DNA of 64,000 bases, taken from the NCBI GenBank assembly GCA_017999435.1, contig JAGNLV010000005.1, positions 92,598 to 156,597 of the forward strand, given 5' to 3'. A program made the translations under genes and the position numbers. Source of the DNA: Candidatus Zixiibacteriota bacterium (GTDB lineage Bacteria > Zixibacteria > MSB-5A5 > GN15 > FEB-12). Within the stretch, counting starts at the first letter, position 1. Every line of letters starts with the position of its first letter. Positions 1 to 9,843 of this stretch are shown here, one piece after another. The notes beneath the pieces are model-generated. The model ran no database searches, was not told where the DNA came from, and saw only the letters and a list, made by a program, of their open reading frames with translations.

Positions 1-942
1 TTTCTCCTTCTTCACTATGTCTAAAATCACTTCTTTGTCTTTGCCGATCTGGGCGACGAGCGCTTCCCTGGACTCAAACCGCCGGTTTTCGCGGACATGG
101 CGCATCGGGTAGACGATGATCTCGTGCCCATAGATGTCGCGGTCGAAATCAAACAGGTTGGCCTCCACCGTGATCCGGTTTTCCGGGTTGAAGTGGTTGC
201 GGCCGATAAACATCATGCCATCGAACTCCTCGCTGCCGACGTGCGCGTAGCAGGCGTAAACGCCGTCGTGCGGCAGCAGCTTCCGCGGATTGTACGCGAC
301 ATTCGCGGTCGGATAGCCGAGCTTCTTGCCCAGCCCGATACCCCGTTCGACCGTGCCGTAAATGGCGTACTCATGGCCGAGGAGGCGGATAGCCTCCCCG
401 AAGCGGTTCTCCTGCAGCGCGCGGCGGATGCGCGAGGACGACACCGGCTGGCCGTCAACAACCACCGGCGCGACCACCTCCACCTCGAATCCGAGCTTCG
501 CGCCGATTCTCTGCAGAAACGGGATGTCGCCTTCGCGGTTCCTGCCAAAGGCGTGATCGTAGCCGACAATAAGCTTCCTCACACCGATTCTGTCAATGAG
601 GATATCGCGGACAAAGCGGTCGGCGGGCATGTTTTTCAGGTGTTCGTTGAATTCCAGCACCAGGACGTTGCCCTCGAAGAAATCGGGGACGAACTTCTCC
701 TTCTCCTCGATCGTGGTCAGGAGGAGGGGGACGTTCTGGGGGGTGACGACGACCCGGGGGTGGGGGTGGAAGGTGATAAGCACAGCGCGGGCGTTGTCCC
801 GCTCGCCCTGGGCGCGGACGCGGCGGAAGATCTCCCGGTGGCCCAGGTGGATACCGTCGAACGTGCCGATGGTGGCGATCACCGGGCGGCCGTCGGCAGC
901 CCGGGCGAAATTCTCGATCCCTCGGATAAACGTCGTCGTCAA
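1..942 (-). CDS. ribF: Bifunctional riboflavin kinase / FAD synthetase, 3' end cut by window edge
   Basis: Cytoplasmic enzyme that phosphorylates riboflavin to FMN and adenylylates FMN to FAD. The reading frame runs 314 codons without a stop to the window edge, so only a few C-terminal residues should be missing. The nucleotidyltransferase signature GTFDGIHLGH is at residues 26-35, an SSSRIRR motif (the family ISSTxIR) near 158, and the flavokinase GKKLGYPTAN segment near 200. I chose a TTG start at 942: it overlaps the truB stop and gives the usual FIRGIEN-type N-terminus, and no ATG lies in frame before the ATP-binding motif. It is the last gene seen in the rimP-nusA-infB-rbfA-truB operon, a common bacterial order. 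Confidence 0.93.
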   Translation of the reverse strand, partial: MTTTFIRGIENFARAADGRPVIATIGTFDGIHLGHREIFRRVRAQGERDNARAVLITFHPHPRVVVTPQNVPLLLTTIEEKEKFVPDFFEGNVLVLEFNEHLKNMPADRFVRDILIDRIGVRKLIVGYDHAFGRNREGDIPFLQRIGAKLGFEVEVVAPVVVDGQPVSSSRIRRALQENRFGEAIRLLGHEYAIYGTVERGIGLGKKLGYPTANVAYNPRKLLPHDGVYACYAHVGSEEFDGMMFIGRNHFNPENRITVEANLFDFDRDIYGHEIIVYPMRHVRENRRFESREALVAQIGKDKEVILDIVKKEK

Positions 943-1898
943 TGGAGCACCCGTATGTAGTCAAAGAGGGAGCGGGCGGCCGGTCGGGCCAGGTCGGCCG
1001 AATCGACGCCGGCCCGTCCGACGGCCAGAACCGCGCCGTCATCGCTTTTCAACAGCACCGTGTCACCGGCGCGGAAGGAGCCGTCCAGACCGGTGAGGTC
1101 GTCGCGGTCCGGGCGGCGGCCCTCGATGACATGGGGGCGAAACTGCTCGCTGACCCGGAGGGCCGAATACGGCAGCACCTCGCCGTACCCGAGCAGGTGC
1201 TGGTGGAGATAGCCGTCAGCCATCGCGTCGGCGGCCTGGTCCAGCGTCAGCGCGCCGGAGAGCGCCAGGTCGCCGACCCGGGTGCGCCGCAGGTGCGCCA
1301 GGTAAGCTCCGCAGCCGAGCACCCGGCCGAGATCGTCGGCGAGCGTTCGGATGTACGTCCCCGAGGAGCAGGTCACCTCGATGCGCAGGTAGGGCAGAGC
1401 GACTTCGAGGAGGCGGATTTCGCGAATCGTCACCTCCCGGCTGGGGGGGTCAACCTCTTCCCCGCGCCGGGCTTTCTTGTACAGCGGCACGCCCTCGACG
1501 CGCACGGCCGAGAAGGCCGGGACGCGCTGGGTGACACGGCCCTCGAAGCGGCGGAGCGCGGATTCCAGGTCGGCGCGCGGGAAATCCGGCACCGGGGCGG
1601 CCGGCGCCTCCGCATCGATCCCTTCCCCATCGAACGTGGCCGAGGTGCGCCCGAGGCAGATCGTGGCGACATAGACTTTGTCGAACCCGGTCAGGAAGCG
1701 GGCAATCTTGGTGGCGTGCCCGAGGCAGACGACGAGCAGTCCCTCGGCCAGCGGGTCGAGCGTGCCGGCGTGGCCGATGCGGCGCTGGCGCGTGATGCGG
1801 CGCAGCGTCTGCACGACGTCGTGGCTGGAGCAGTGCAGCGGTTTGTCAATCAGCAGCACGCCGTTAATCCTGTCTGTCGGTGTCTCTTTTCCGGGCAT
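939..1898 (-). CDS. truB: tRNA pseudouridine(55) synthase
   Basis: Isomerises U55 to pseudouridine in the T-loop of tRNAs. The 319-residue length is normal. The catalytic motif GHAGTLDPLAEGLL is near residues 42-55 with the catalytic Asp at 48, and the KPLHCSSHDVV substrate-loop motif is just before it. The C-terminal part resembles a PUA-type extension. The ATG at 1898 overlaps the end of the DHH phosphoesterase by about 35 bases, and the stop overlaps the ribF TTG start, so translation is probably coupled. Confidence 0.96.
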   Translation of the reverse strand: MPGKETPTDRINGVLLIDKPLHCSSHDVVQTLRRITRQRRIGHAGTLDPLAEGLLVVCLGHATKIARFLTGFDKVYVATICLGRTSATFDGEGIDAEAPAAPVPDFPRADLESALRRFEGRVTQRVPAFSAVRVEGVPLYKKARRGEEVDPPSREVTIREIRLLEVALPYLRIEVTCSSGTYIRTLADDLGRVLGCGAYLAHLRRTRVGDLALSGALTLDQAADAMADGYLHQHLLGYGEVLPYSALRVSEQFRPHVIEGRRPDRDDLTGLDGSFRAGDTVLLKSDDGAVLAVGRAGVDSADLARPAARSLFDYIRVLH

Positions 1899-2877
1899 GG
1901 GTCAGCACGCGTATGATTTCTTCGCGGGCGCGGGCCAGGCCGTAAGGCATGGTGCAGCCGGCGGCGTTGAAGTGTCCCCCGCCGCCGTACTGGGCGGCGA
2001 GGGCGGCCACGTTGACGGCGTCGCGGGACCGCAGCGACACGCGGGTGCGGTCCTCATCGACCTCTTTCAGCAGGGCGCCCACCTCGGCCGTGTCGGTGAA
2101 CAGCGTAAAATCGACCAGGCCGTCGGACTCGGACAGGCCGGCGCCAGCGGCCTCGAGCATCTCCTGCGTGAGAGTGAGCAGGCAGAGGCGGTCGCGGTCG
2201 TGGAATTCGATCGAGGCGAGCACCATGCCGGTCAGACGCATGGTGGAGACGCTCAGGCGGTAGTAGACGTTGTCGGCGATCGCCTTGGGATCGGCGCCGG
2301 CGGCGATGAGCCGCCCGACGATCTCCATCGTGCGCGGCGACGTCGAGGGGTAGCGGAAGCGCCCGGTGTCGGTCATGATCGCGGTGTAGAGCTGCTCGGC
2401 GACCTCGGGCGTGATCTCGCAGCCGAAAGCCTCGTACAACTCGAAGAGCATCTCCCCCACCGAGGACTTGGTCGGGTCGATCCAGTTGACGGCGCCGAAG
2501 TCCCCCGACTCCCGGTGGTGGTCGATGTTGATGATCCGGACACCGTCCGTGAGAAAGCGGGCGGCCCGGCCGACGCGGTCGAGGGTCGGGCATTCGAGGA
2601 CGACGGCGGTGTCGATGGCGAGGTCGACAGGGAGGGCGTCGACCGGGCGGATCTCGCCGGCGCCGCGGAGGAAGCGGTATTTCGAAGGGATTTCAGACTC
2701 CCGGACGAGCACCGTCTCCTTGCCGAGGTTCCGGAGGCAGGCCCCGCAGGCCAGCAGCGAGCCGATGGCGTCGCCGTCGGGTTCAACGTGGGCGACAACC
2801 AGGACGCGCCGGCTCCGCTCCAGAAGGGCGCGGAGTTCGTCAAGCGGCGGCGCTGTCGGGCCCGGCCGGTCATTCAT
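1864..2877 (-). CDS. nrnA: DHH-family phosphoesterase, NrnA-like oligoribonuclease / pAp phosphatase
   Basis: Predicted Mn-dependent phosphoesterase that degrades short oligonucleotides and, in the family, dephosphorylates 3'-phosphoadenosine 5'-phosphate. It shows HVEPDGDAIGS near the N-terminus, the defining DHH triplet (IDHHRESGDFG) about 120 residues in, and the DHHA1 GGGGHFNAAG motif near the C-terminus. Its place between rbfA and truB is conserved in many bacteria. The ATG at 2877 (337 aa) overlaps rbfA by 8 bases; an upstream ATG at 2904 is possible. Neither has a clear ribosome binding site, so the start is uncertain. The symbol rests on family level only. Confidence 0.88.
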   Translation of the reverse strand: MNDRPGPTAPPLDELRALLERSRRVLVVAHVEPDGDAIGSLLACGACLRNLGKETVLVRESEIPSKYRFLRGAGEIRPVDALPVDLAIDTAVVLECPTLDRVGRAARFLTDGVRIINIDHHRESGDFGAVNWIDPTKSSVGEMLFELYEAFGCEITPEVAEQLYTAIMTDTGRFRYPSTSPRTMEIVGRLIAAGADPKAIADNVYYRLSVSTMRLTGMVLASIEFHDRDRLCLLTLTQEMLEAAGAGLSESDGLVDFTLFTDTAEVGALLKEVDEDRTRVSLRSRDAVNVAALAAQYGGGGHFNAAGCTMPYGLARAREEIIRVLTHARKRDTDRQD

Positions 2878-3232
2878 CTGGCGGTCGATCGCTCTTGATT
2901 TCATCGAGCAGCTGCTGAATGCGAATACTCTCTTCTATGGACGGATCAAACTTGAAAGCAAACTCGGGAATGAAGCGCATGCGCAGGCCGGCGCCGACCA
3001 TCTTGCGGATACGCCGCTTCTCCCGCTCCAGGTAGTCCGCGACCTTTTCCCGATCCCCGTCCTTGCCCAGCACCGAGTAGTACACCGTCGCGTAGCGGAG
3101 GTCCTCGGTGAGGCGGACACGCGTGAAGGTGACCATGCCGGGAACCTTCTCCGCCAGCTCCTCCTCGAGCATAGTCGAGATGTCGCGGAGGATCTGCTCG
3201 CCCATGCGGGACTGCCGCCGGTTGTCCGCCAT
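2870..3232 (-). CDS. rbfA: 30S ribosome-binding factor A
   Basis: A small KH-like protein that assists late maturation of 16S rRNA in the 30S subunit. At 120 residues it has normal length, and it shows the family segments RMGEQILRDIS near the start, VTFTRVRLTEDLRYATVYYS in the middle and LRMRFIPEFAFKFDPSIEES near the end. The ATG at 3232 overlaps the DUF503 stop in an ATGA arrangement, so the two are translationally coupled. The order infB-DUF503-rbfA is typical. Confidence 0.95.
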   Translation of the reverse strand: MADNRRQSRMGEQILRDISTMLEEELAEKVPGMVTFTRVRLTEDLRYATVYYSVLGKDGDREKVADYLEREKRRIRKMVGAGLRMRFIPEFAFKFDPSIEESIRIQQLLDEIKSDRPPDE

Positions 3233-3513
3233 CAGTAGGTCTCCGTGAGGTAGTCGGCCAGGATCACCTCGTGGGAGGACTCGACACGCGCGATGACCTT
3301 GGCCATGACCTGGTGGCAGAAGGCGGAGCTGTTGGAGATGACGGCGGCGCCGAGGACGGCGGCGCGGATCTGATCCTGGAGGTCGACCTCGGCAATCGAG
3401 ATGTTGAAGTCATTGCGGAGCCGCGTAATCATCGACTTCAGAATCCGGCGCTTCTCCTTGAGCGAGCCGATAGCCGGGATGTCCAGACGCATTTTGACCA
3501 CGAGCGTAACCAC
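3232..3513 (-). CDS. DUF503 family protein (YlxP-like)
   Basis: A 93-residue conserved protein of unknown biochemical role. In many bacteria this family lies between infB and rbfA, as here, which suggests a part in translation or ribosome assembly. The recognisable core is the N-terminal LDIPAIGSLKEKRRILKSM segment followed by the IAEVDLQDQ strand. The start is GTG at 3513, nine bases after infB, with a GAGG-type ribosome binding site inside the end of infB. The family assignment is solid; function is not known. Confidence 0.9.
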   Translation of the reverse strand: MVTLVVKMRLDIPAIGSLKEKRRILKSMITRLRNDFNISIAEVDLQDQIRAAVLGAAVISNSSAFCHQVMAKVIARVESSHEVILADYLTETY

Positions 3514-3522
3514 GGGCGCGCC

Positions 3523-5733
3523 TCACGAGAGCGTGCGGGCCTCCTCCACAACTTCGAGACATTCGATCTGGTCGCCGACTTTGACGTCGTCGTACCGCTC
3601 GATCCCGATGCCGCACTCGAAACCCTCCTTGACCTCGCGGGCGTCGTCCTTGAACCGTTTCAGCGAGGCGATCTGGCCGCGGTAGATCACCTTGCCGTCG
3701 CGGATCAGCCGAATGCTGTCCTTGCGGTTGACCCGGCCCTCCTTGACGTAGCAACCGGCGATCATGCCGACCTTGGGCACCCGGAAGGTGTTGCGGACCT
3801 CGCACAGGCCGACGAATTCCTCGCGGACGGTCGGAGCGAGGAGCCCTTCGAGCGCCTTCTTCACGTCCTGCTCGGCCTCGTAAATGATGTCGTAGAGGCG
3901 GATGTCGACCGATTCCTGTTTGGCGACTTCGCGGGCGCGGGAGTCGGGCGAGACCTGGAAGCCGATGATGATGGCGTCGGAGGCAGCCGCCAGGAGAACG
4001 TCGGATTCCGTGATGCCGCCGACGCCGCGGCGGATGACGTTGACCTTGACTTCCTCGCTCTGGATCTTGCCGAGGGTGTCGGAGAGCACCTCGACCGAGC
4101 CGTCGACATCGGCCTTGATGATGAGGCGGAGCTCCTTGATCTGGCCCTCCTTGATGCGGTCGAAGACGCGGTCGAGGGTGACGCGGCCATGGGTGCGGCG
4201 GGCCTCCTGCTCGCGCTTGATCTGGGCGCGCCGCATGACGATCTCCTTGGCCTCCTGGTCGCTCTCGACGACCATGAGGGAGTCGCCCGCCTGCGGGGTC
4301 CCGTCGAGGCCGGTAATCTGGGCCGGGCGGGAAGGGCCGATCTCGTCCAGCAGCTGCTCGCGGTCGTCCATGATGGTCCGCACGCGGCCGGAGTGCACGC
4401 CGGCGACAATGGAGTCGCCCACCCGGCAGGTGCCTTTCTGAACGAGGACGGTGACGACCGGGCCGCGGCCGCGCTCGAGGCGGGAATCGATGATGACGCC
4501 CTGGCCGCGGATGGTCGGGTCGGCCTGGAGATCCATCATCTCCGCCTGGAGAAGGATCATCTCGAGCAGCCGGTCGACTCCCTGGCCGGACTTGGCCGAA
4601 ACTTCGACCATGATGGTCTTGCCGCCCCAGTCCTCGGGCATGAGATTGAGCTTGGACAACTGGGTCTTGACCGTATCGGGGTTGGCCGAGGGTTTGTCGA
4701 TCTTGTTGATGGCGACGATGATGGGGACGGCGGCGGCGCGGGCGTGGTCGATCGCCTCCACAGTCTGCGGCTGCACACCGTCGTCGGCGGCCACGACGAG
4801 GACGATGATGTCGGTGACCTGGCTGCCCCGGGCGCGCATGGCGGTGAAGGCCTCGTGGCCGGGAGTGTCGAGGAAGGTGATGCGGCCGCCGTCGCGCCCC
4901 ACCTCGTAGGCGCCGATGTGCTGCGTGATGAGCCCGGCCTCACCGGCGGCCACGTTGGTCTTGCGGATGAAGTCCAGCAGCGAGGTCTTGCCGTGGTCGA
5001 CGTGGCCCATGATGGTGACGACGGGGGCGCGGCGTTCGAGGTTGGCCGTGCGCTCCTCCTCGCGCGATTCCTCGCCGATTTCGGCGAGCTGCCGGACCTC
5101 GAATCCAAACTCCGCGGCGAGCAGCGTGATCGTGTCCATTTCGAGACGCTGGTTGATGGTCGCCATCATTCCCAGCTCGAAGAGCTTGGTGATGAGTTCG
5201 GCCGGTTTGCGGTCCATGAGGCCGGCGAGTTCGGCCACCGACATGAATTCGTTGACTTCCAGGACGTTGTCCTCGAGGACCTCGATCTGGCGGCCGTCGG
5301 GCGTGCGGCGGTACTTGCGCCGCCCCTTGCCGGCGGAGAGGTTGGCCATGGTCGAACGGAAGCTTTTCTGGACGGCGGTCTTGTCGACCTGATGGCGGCT
5401 TTTGCGTTTGCGCCGGTCTTTCTTCTTCTGCTTCTTCTCGGAGCGCCGCATCCAGGCGGCGACGTCGGATTTCGAGTCGTTGACTTTGATCCCGCCGATG
5501 CGCGTGGCTTTGCGTTCCGCGGCCTCCTTGACCTGGGCGCGGTGTTCCATCTCCTTCTTGGCTTCCTGCTTCTCGGCGGCGAATTTCCGCTTGATCGCGT
5601 CGATCATCTCGACGGTGGCCACGGACATGTGGGATTTCGGCTCGAACCCGAGTTCACGCAGCACCGTAACCATGGCATTGGAGGAGATTTTATACTCCTT
5701 CGCCAGCTCATAGACACGTTTCGTCGTTCCCAT
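3523..5733 (-). CDS. infB: Translation initiation factor IF-2
   Basis: GTPase that delivers fMet-tRNA to the 30S subunit and promotes subunit joining. It has 736 residues: an N-terminal IF2-N module, a short lysine- and arginine-rich linker, and the G domain with G1 GHVDHGKT at 243-250, then DTPGHE and NKIDKP. Domains II to IV follow, with the C2 fMet-tRNA-binding domain at the end. The ATG at 5733 has a GGAGG site nine bases upstream. It lies 47 bases after nusA in the classical nusA-infB order. Confidence 0.98.
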   Translation of the reverse strand: MGTTKRVYELAKEYKISSNAMVTVLRELGFEPKSHMSVATVEMIDAIKRKFAAEKQEAKKEMEHRAQVKEAAERKATRIGGIKVNDSKSDVAAWMRRSEKKQKKKDRRKRKSRHQVDKTAVQKSFRSTMANLSAGKGRRKYRRTPDGRQIEVLEDNVLEVNEFMSVAELAGLMDRKPAELITKLFELGMMATINQRLEMDTITLLAAEFGFEVRQLAEIGEESREEERTANLERRAPVVTIMGHVDHGKTSLLDFIRKTNVAAGEAGLITQHIGAYEVGRDGGRITFLDTPGHEAFTAMRARGSQVTDIIVLVVAADDGVQPQTVEAIDHARAAAVPIIVAINKIDKPSANPDTVKTQLSKLNLMPEDWGGKTIMVEVSAKSGQGVDRLLEMILLQAEMMDLQADPTIRGQGVIIDSRLERGRGPVVTVLVQKGTCRVGDSIVAGVHSGRVRTIMDDREQLLDEIGPSRPAQITGLDGTPQAGDSLMVVESDQEAKEIVMRRAQIKREQEARRTHGRVTLDRVFDRIKEGQIKELRLIIKADVDGSVEVLSDTLGKIQSEEVKVNVIRRGVGGITESDVLLAAASDAIIIGFQVSPDSRAREVAKQESVDIRLYDIIYEAEQDVKKALEGLLAPTVREEFVGLCEVRNTFRVPKVGMIAGCYVKEGRVNRKDSIRLIRDGKVIYRGQIASLKRFKDDAREVKEGFECGIGIERYDDVKVGDQIECLEVVEEARTLS

Positions 5734-5780
5734 CAGGTGCTACCTCCCCGGGCATTGTGGGCTGCCCGATGTGTGAGCGA

Positions 5781-7253
5781 TCATCCATCCTTGCGGGCGG
5801 ACTCGTCTTCGTTCTCGTCCTCGTCCTCCGTGAGGTCTTCCATGCTGGGCGCGGTCGCTTCCGCCTGATCGTCAACCTCGGTCACGAAATCCTCGTCCTC
5901 CTCGAAAACGTCCTCGGGCCGGAGCTTTTCCTCGGCTTTGGACTCGGCGGCCTGGGCGGCCTCGGCCGCCCGCTCCATGGCCTTTTTGCGTTCGTACTCG
6001 GCCTCGAGTTCCGCGACAAACACCTTGGCCTTCTCAATGAGGGTTTCGGCGGTCTTTTCGCCGAGCCCTTCGATTTTCACGAGCGCCTCCACGGTGGCGT
6101 TGGCGAGGCGCTGGACGGAGCCGATGTTATGGTCGGCGAGCCGCTCGGAGAGTTTCGGCCCGACGCCGTCAAGACGGCCGACGGGGACGAGCATTTCGGC
6201 CTCGCGGTGTTTCATTTCGTTGTATTCGGTCTCGGACATGATGTTGACCTTCCACCCGGTCAGCTTCGACGCAAGCCGGGCGTTCTGGCCGCTGCGTCCG
6301 ATGGCGAGGGATAACTTGTCGTCTTCGACCGCCACCGTCATCTTCTGCTCGGTGTCGTCGACGTCGATGTTGACGACCTTGGCGGGGGCCAGGGCGCGGG
6401 TGACGAAGAGCTCGGGGTTGCCGGACCAGGGGACGATGTCGATGCGCTCGTTGTTGAGTTCGCGCACGATCGCCTGGACGCGCACGCCCTTGATGCCGAC
6501 GCAGGCACCGACGGGGTCGATGCGGTCGTCGGAGGAGTACACGGCCACCTTGGCGCGTTCGCCGGGTTCGCGGGCGAGGGCTTTGATCTCGATGACGCGC
6601 TCGTAGATCTCGGGGACTTCGAGCTCGAACAGCTTGCGGAGGAAGTCGTTGGAGACGCGCGAGAGAATGATCTGGGGCCCGCGGGTGACTTTCTGAACGT
6701 CGACGATGAAGGCGCGGATGCGGTCCCCCTGGCGGAACTTCTCACGGGGAATCTGCTCCTTGATGGGCATGATCCCCTCCCCGCGGCCGAGGTTGACGAT
6801 GACATTGCCCTTGTCGACCTGCTGGACGACGCCGGAGATGAGGGTGCCGACCTTGTCGATGTACTCGTCGTAGATGCGGTCGCGTTCGGCCTCGCGGACC
6901 TTCTGGATGAGGATCTGCTTGGCGGCGGCGATGGCGTTGCGGCCGAACTCCACCTCGTAGTCGATGTAGATGTCGACCTCGTCGCCGAGCTCGGCTTCGG
7001 GATCGATGTCCTTGGCCTCGGCGAGAGTGAGTTCGACGTTGGGGTCGGCAACCTGTTCGACGACCCGTTTCGTTGCGATCATGAGCAGTTCGTTGTTCTT
7101 GCGGTCGAAACGGAAGGTGATGTTGTCGGTGAAGGCGTACTTCTTCTTGGCGGCGGCCATGAGGCCGGCCTCGAGGGTTTCCAGAACCGCATCAAATTCG
7201 ATGTTCTTTTCTCGGGCGATGAGAGTCATCGCCTCGATCATGTCAAACGACAT
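5781..7253 (-). CDS. nusA: Transcription termination/antitermination factor NusA
   Basis: RNA polymerase-associated factor controlling pausing, termination and antitermination. The 490 residues comprise the N-terminal RNAP-binding domain, an S1 domain, tandem KH domains (GIKGVRVQAIVREL and IGRSGQNARLAS motifs) and a helix-hairpin-helix region (VGPKLSERLADHNIGSV). A strongly acidic tail of about 50 residues ends the protein. I chose ATG at 7253, which has a GGAG site eight bases upstream; the frame stays open further upstream but reads into the end of rimP and is not protein-like. Confidence 0.97.
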   Translation of the reverse strand: MSFDMIEAMTLIAREKNIEFDAVLETLEAGLMAAAKKKYAFTDNITFRFDRKNNELLMIATKRVVEQVADPNVELTLAEAKDIDPEAELGDEVDIYIDYEVEFGRNAIAAAKQILIQKVREAERDRIYDEYIDKVGTLISGVVQQVDKGNVIVNLGRGEGIMPIKEQIPREKFRQGDRIRAFIVDVQKVTRGPQIILSRVSNDFLRKLFELEVPEIYERVIEIKALAREPGERAKVAVYSSDDRIDPVGACVGIKGVRVQAIVRELNNERIDIVPWSGNPELFVTRALAPAKVVNIDVDDTEQKMTVAVEDDKLSLAIGRSGQNARLASKLTGWKVNIMSETEYNEMKHREAEMLVPVGRLDGVGPKLSERLADHNIGSVQRLANATVEALVKIEGLGEKTAETLIEKAKVFVAELEAEYERKKAMERAAEAAQAAESKAEEKLRPEDVFEEDEDFVTEVDDQAEATAPSMEDLTEDEDENEDESARKDG

Positions 7254-7266
7254 ACACGCATCTCCG

Positions 7267-7722
7267 TCAAAATACGATTTTCGCCCGCTTGATCTCGGCC
7301 AGGGGCACGCGCTCGACGGTCCCTTCGTGCCGCAGTTCCACATCCGTATCGGTCGCCGCGACCAATTCGGCGGTCAGCTTCTTGCGCGCCGGGTCGCGGA
7401 ATTCAACGCGGACGGTCTCGCCGGTGCGGAACCGGAAGTCGCGCGGGGTCACCAGCGGCCGATCGAGGCCGGGCGAGGACACTTCCAAAGTATAACCGTA
7501 GTCGAACCAGTCGGTTCCATCGAGCACATCGCCCACGATCCGCGAGAGCCGGGCGCATTCCTCAAGCGTCGTCCCCCGTTCGGAGTAGACGAACACGCGG
7601 ACGGTGGCACTCTTCTTGAAAGTGGCGACGACGAGGTCGGCCACATACGCGCCTTCCGCGGCAAGGGGCGCCTCGACGAGCGCCAGGAGGTCGGCTTTGA
7701 ACCGTTCGTTCACACTCGGCAT
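7267..7722 (-). CDS. rimP: Ribosome maturation factor RimP
   Basis: Assists 30S maturation; first gene of the nusA-infB operon, as in most bacteria. The protein has about 151 residues and carries the family core VSSPGLDRPL in the middle and a C-terminal Sm-like barrel (ETVRVEFRD, then VPLAEIKRAKIVF). ATG at 7722 follows a GGGAAACGG stretch; an in-frame start six codons upstream is possible. The gene sits directly downstream of a terminator-like hairpin and a predicted promoter, described separately. Confidence 0.95.
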   Translation of the reverse strand: MPSVNERFKADLLALVEAPLAAEGAYVADLVVATFKKSATVRVFVYSERGTTLEECARLSRIVGDVLDGTDWFDYGYTLEVSSPGLDRPLVTPRDFRFRTGETVRVEFRDPARKKLTAELVAATDTDVELRHEGTVERVPLAEIKRAKIVF

Positions 7723-7736
7723 ACACCGTTTCCCGT

Positions 7737-7759
7737 ACAAAAAAATGGGCCACTGCCCA
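7737..7759 (-). terminator. Hairpin plus seven-T tract between proS and rimP
   Basis: On the minus strand, TGGGC-AGTG-GCCCA (five base pairs, four-base loop) is followed at once by seven T. G-U pairs could lengthen the stem. It lies 60 bases after the proS stop and 15 bases before the rimP ATG, so it may terminate proS, or act as an attenuator for rimP if the upstream promoter is real. Confidence 0.65.
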
Positions 7760-7772
7760 CCCAGAATCTGTT

Positions 7773-7801
7773 AAGATATGGGAACTTGAGTTGCCGCGCA
7801 A
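7773..7801 (-). promoter_or_regulatory. Predicted sigma70-type promoter for the rimP-nusA-infB operon
   Basis: TTGCGC, 17 bases, TATCTT on the minus strand. The same -35 hexamer is used by the tRNA-Arg promoter and the same -10 by the promoter at 61042-61070, which supports the call. The match to consensus is moderate. Confidence 0.45.
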
Positions 7802-7818
7802 CCCAAAAATGGAACGAT

Positions 7819-9537
<1,719 letters not shown>

Positions 9538-9586
9538 GGTCGGGTCCTCATGTTCGGTTTGGTCCGGGTCACGTTAACGAATTGGT

Positions 9587-9614
9587 ATATTAGGCAATCA
9601 GGGGTTCAAAGCAA
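9587..9614 (-). promoter_or_regulatory. Predicted proS promoter
   Basis: TTGCTT, 16 bases, TAATAT on the minus strand, giving a leader of about 43 bases before the proS ATG. It lies back to back with the tRNA-Arg promoter on the plus strand. Confidence 0.55.
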
Positions 9615-9692
9615 CTGAAAAACTCCGGCCTCGGCCGGCGCCGGACGCCGAGCCGTGCGGGCCGGGGGCGCGAAAATGGGGACAAAATCTGG

Positions 9693-9721
9693 TTGCGCAC
9701 AGGACGGGAATTGGGTATTAA
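9693..9721 (+). promoter_or_regulatory. Predicted tRNA-Arg promoter
   Basis: TTGCGC, 17 bases, TATTAA on the plus strand, ending 12 bases before the tRNA 5' end. Spacing is ideal and the position fits a stable-RNA promoter. Confidence 0.6.
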
Positions 9722-9733
9722 TGGGCCGTGCAT

Positions 9734-9805
9734 GCCCCCGTGGTGTAATGGATAACGCGTCGGCCTCCGGAGCCGGAAATCCAGGTTCAATTCCTGGCGG
9801 GGGTA
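9734..9805 (+). tRNA. tRNA-Arg, anticodon CCG
   Basis: A complete cloverleaf of 72 bases. The acceptor GCCCCCG pairs with CGGGGGT (terminal G-U). The anticodon stem TCGGC/GCCGG encloses loop CTCCGGA with anticodon CCG. The T arm is CCAGG-TTCAATT-CCTGG and the discriminator is A. No CCA is encoded. It reads the codon CGG, which suits this GC-rich genome. Confidence 0.95.
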
Positions 9806-9843
9806 TTTCTGCTGTGTGGAGAACCGAAAGCAGTACGGGCGTC

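Noticed and set aside
3271..5868. An 865-codon plus-strand open frame opposite infB, with similar long frames opposite trpE, lptD, ftsK and the amidase.
   Set aside because: They mirror strong minus-strand genes, have low-complexity Asp/Val/Gly/Arg-rich composition typical of antisense frames in GC-rich DNA, and contain no recognisable domain.
9613..9655. GC-rich imperfect hairpin followed by T5 on the minus strand, upstream of proS.
   Set aside because: No minus-strand gene lies upstream that it could terminate; it lies between divergent promoters and is probably incidental.
9655..9843. In-frame upstream extension of the TPR protein gene.
   Set aside because: It reads straight through tRNA-Arg and its promoter; the signal peptide begins only at the ATG at 9844.
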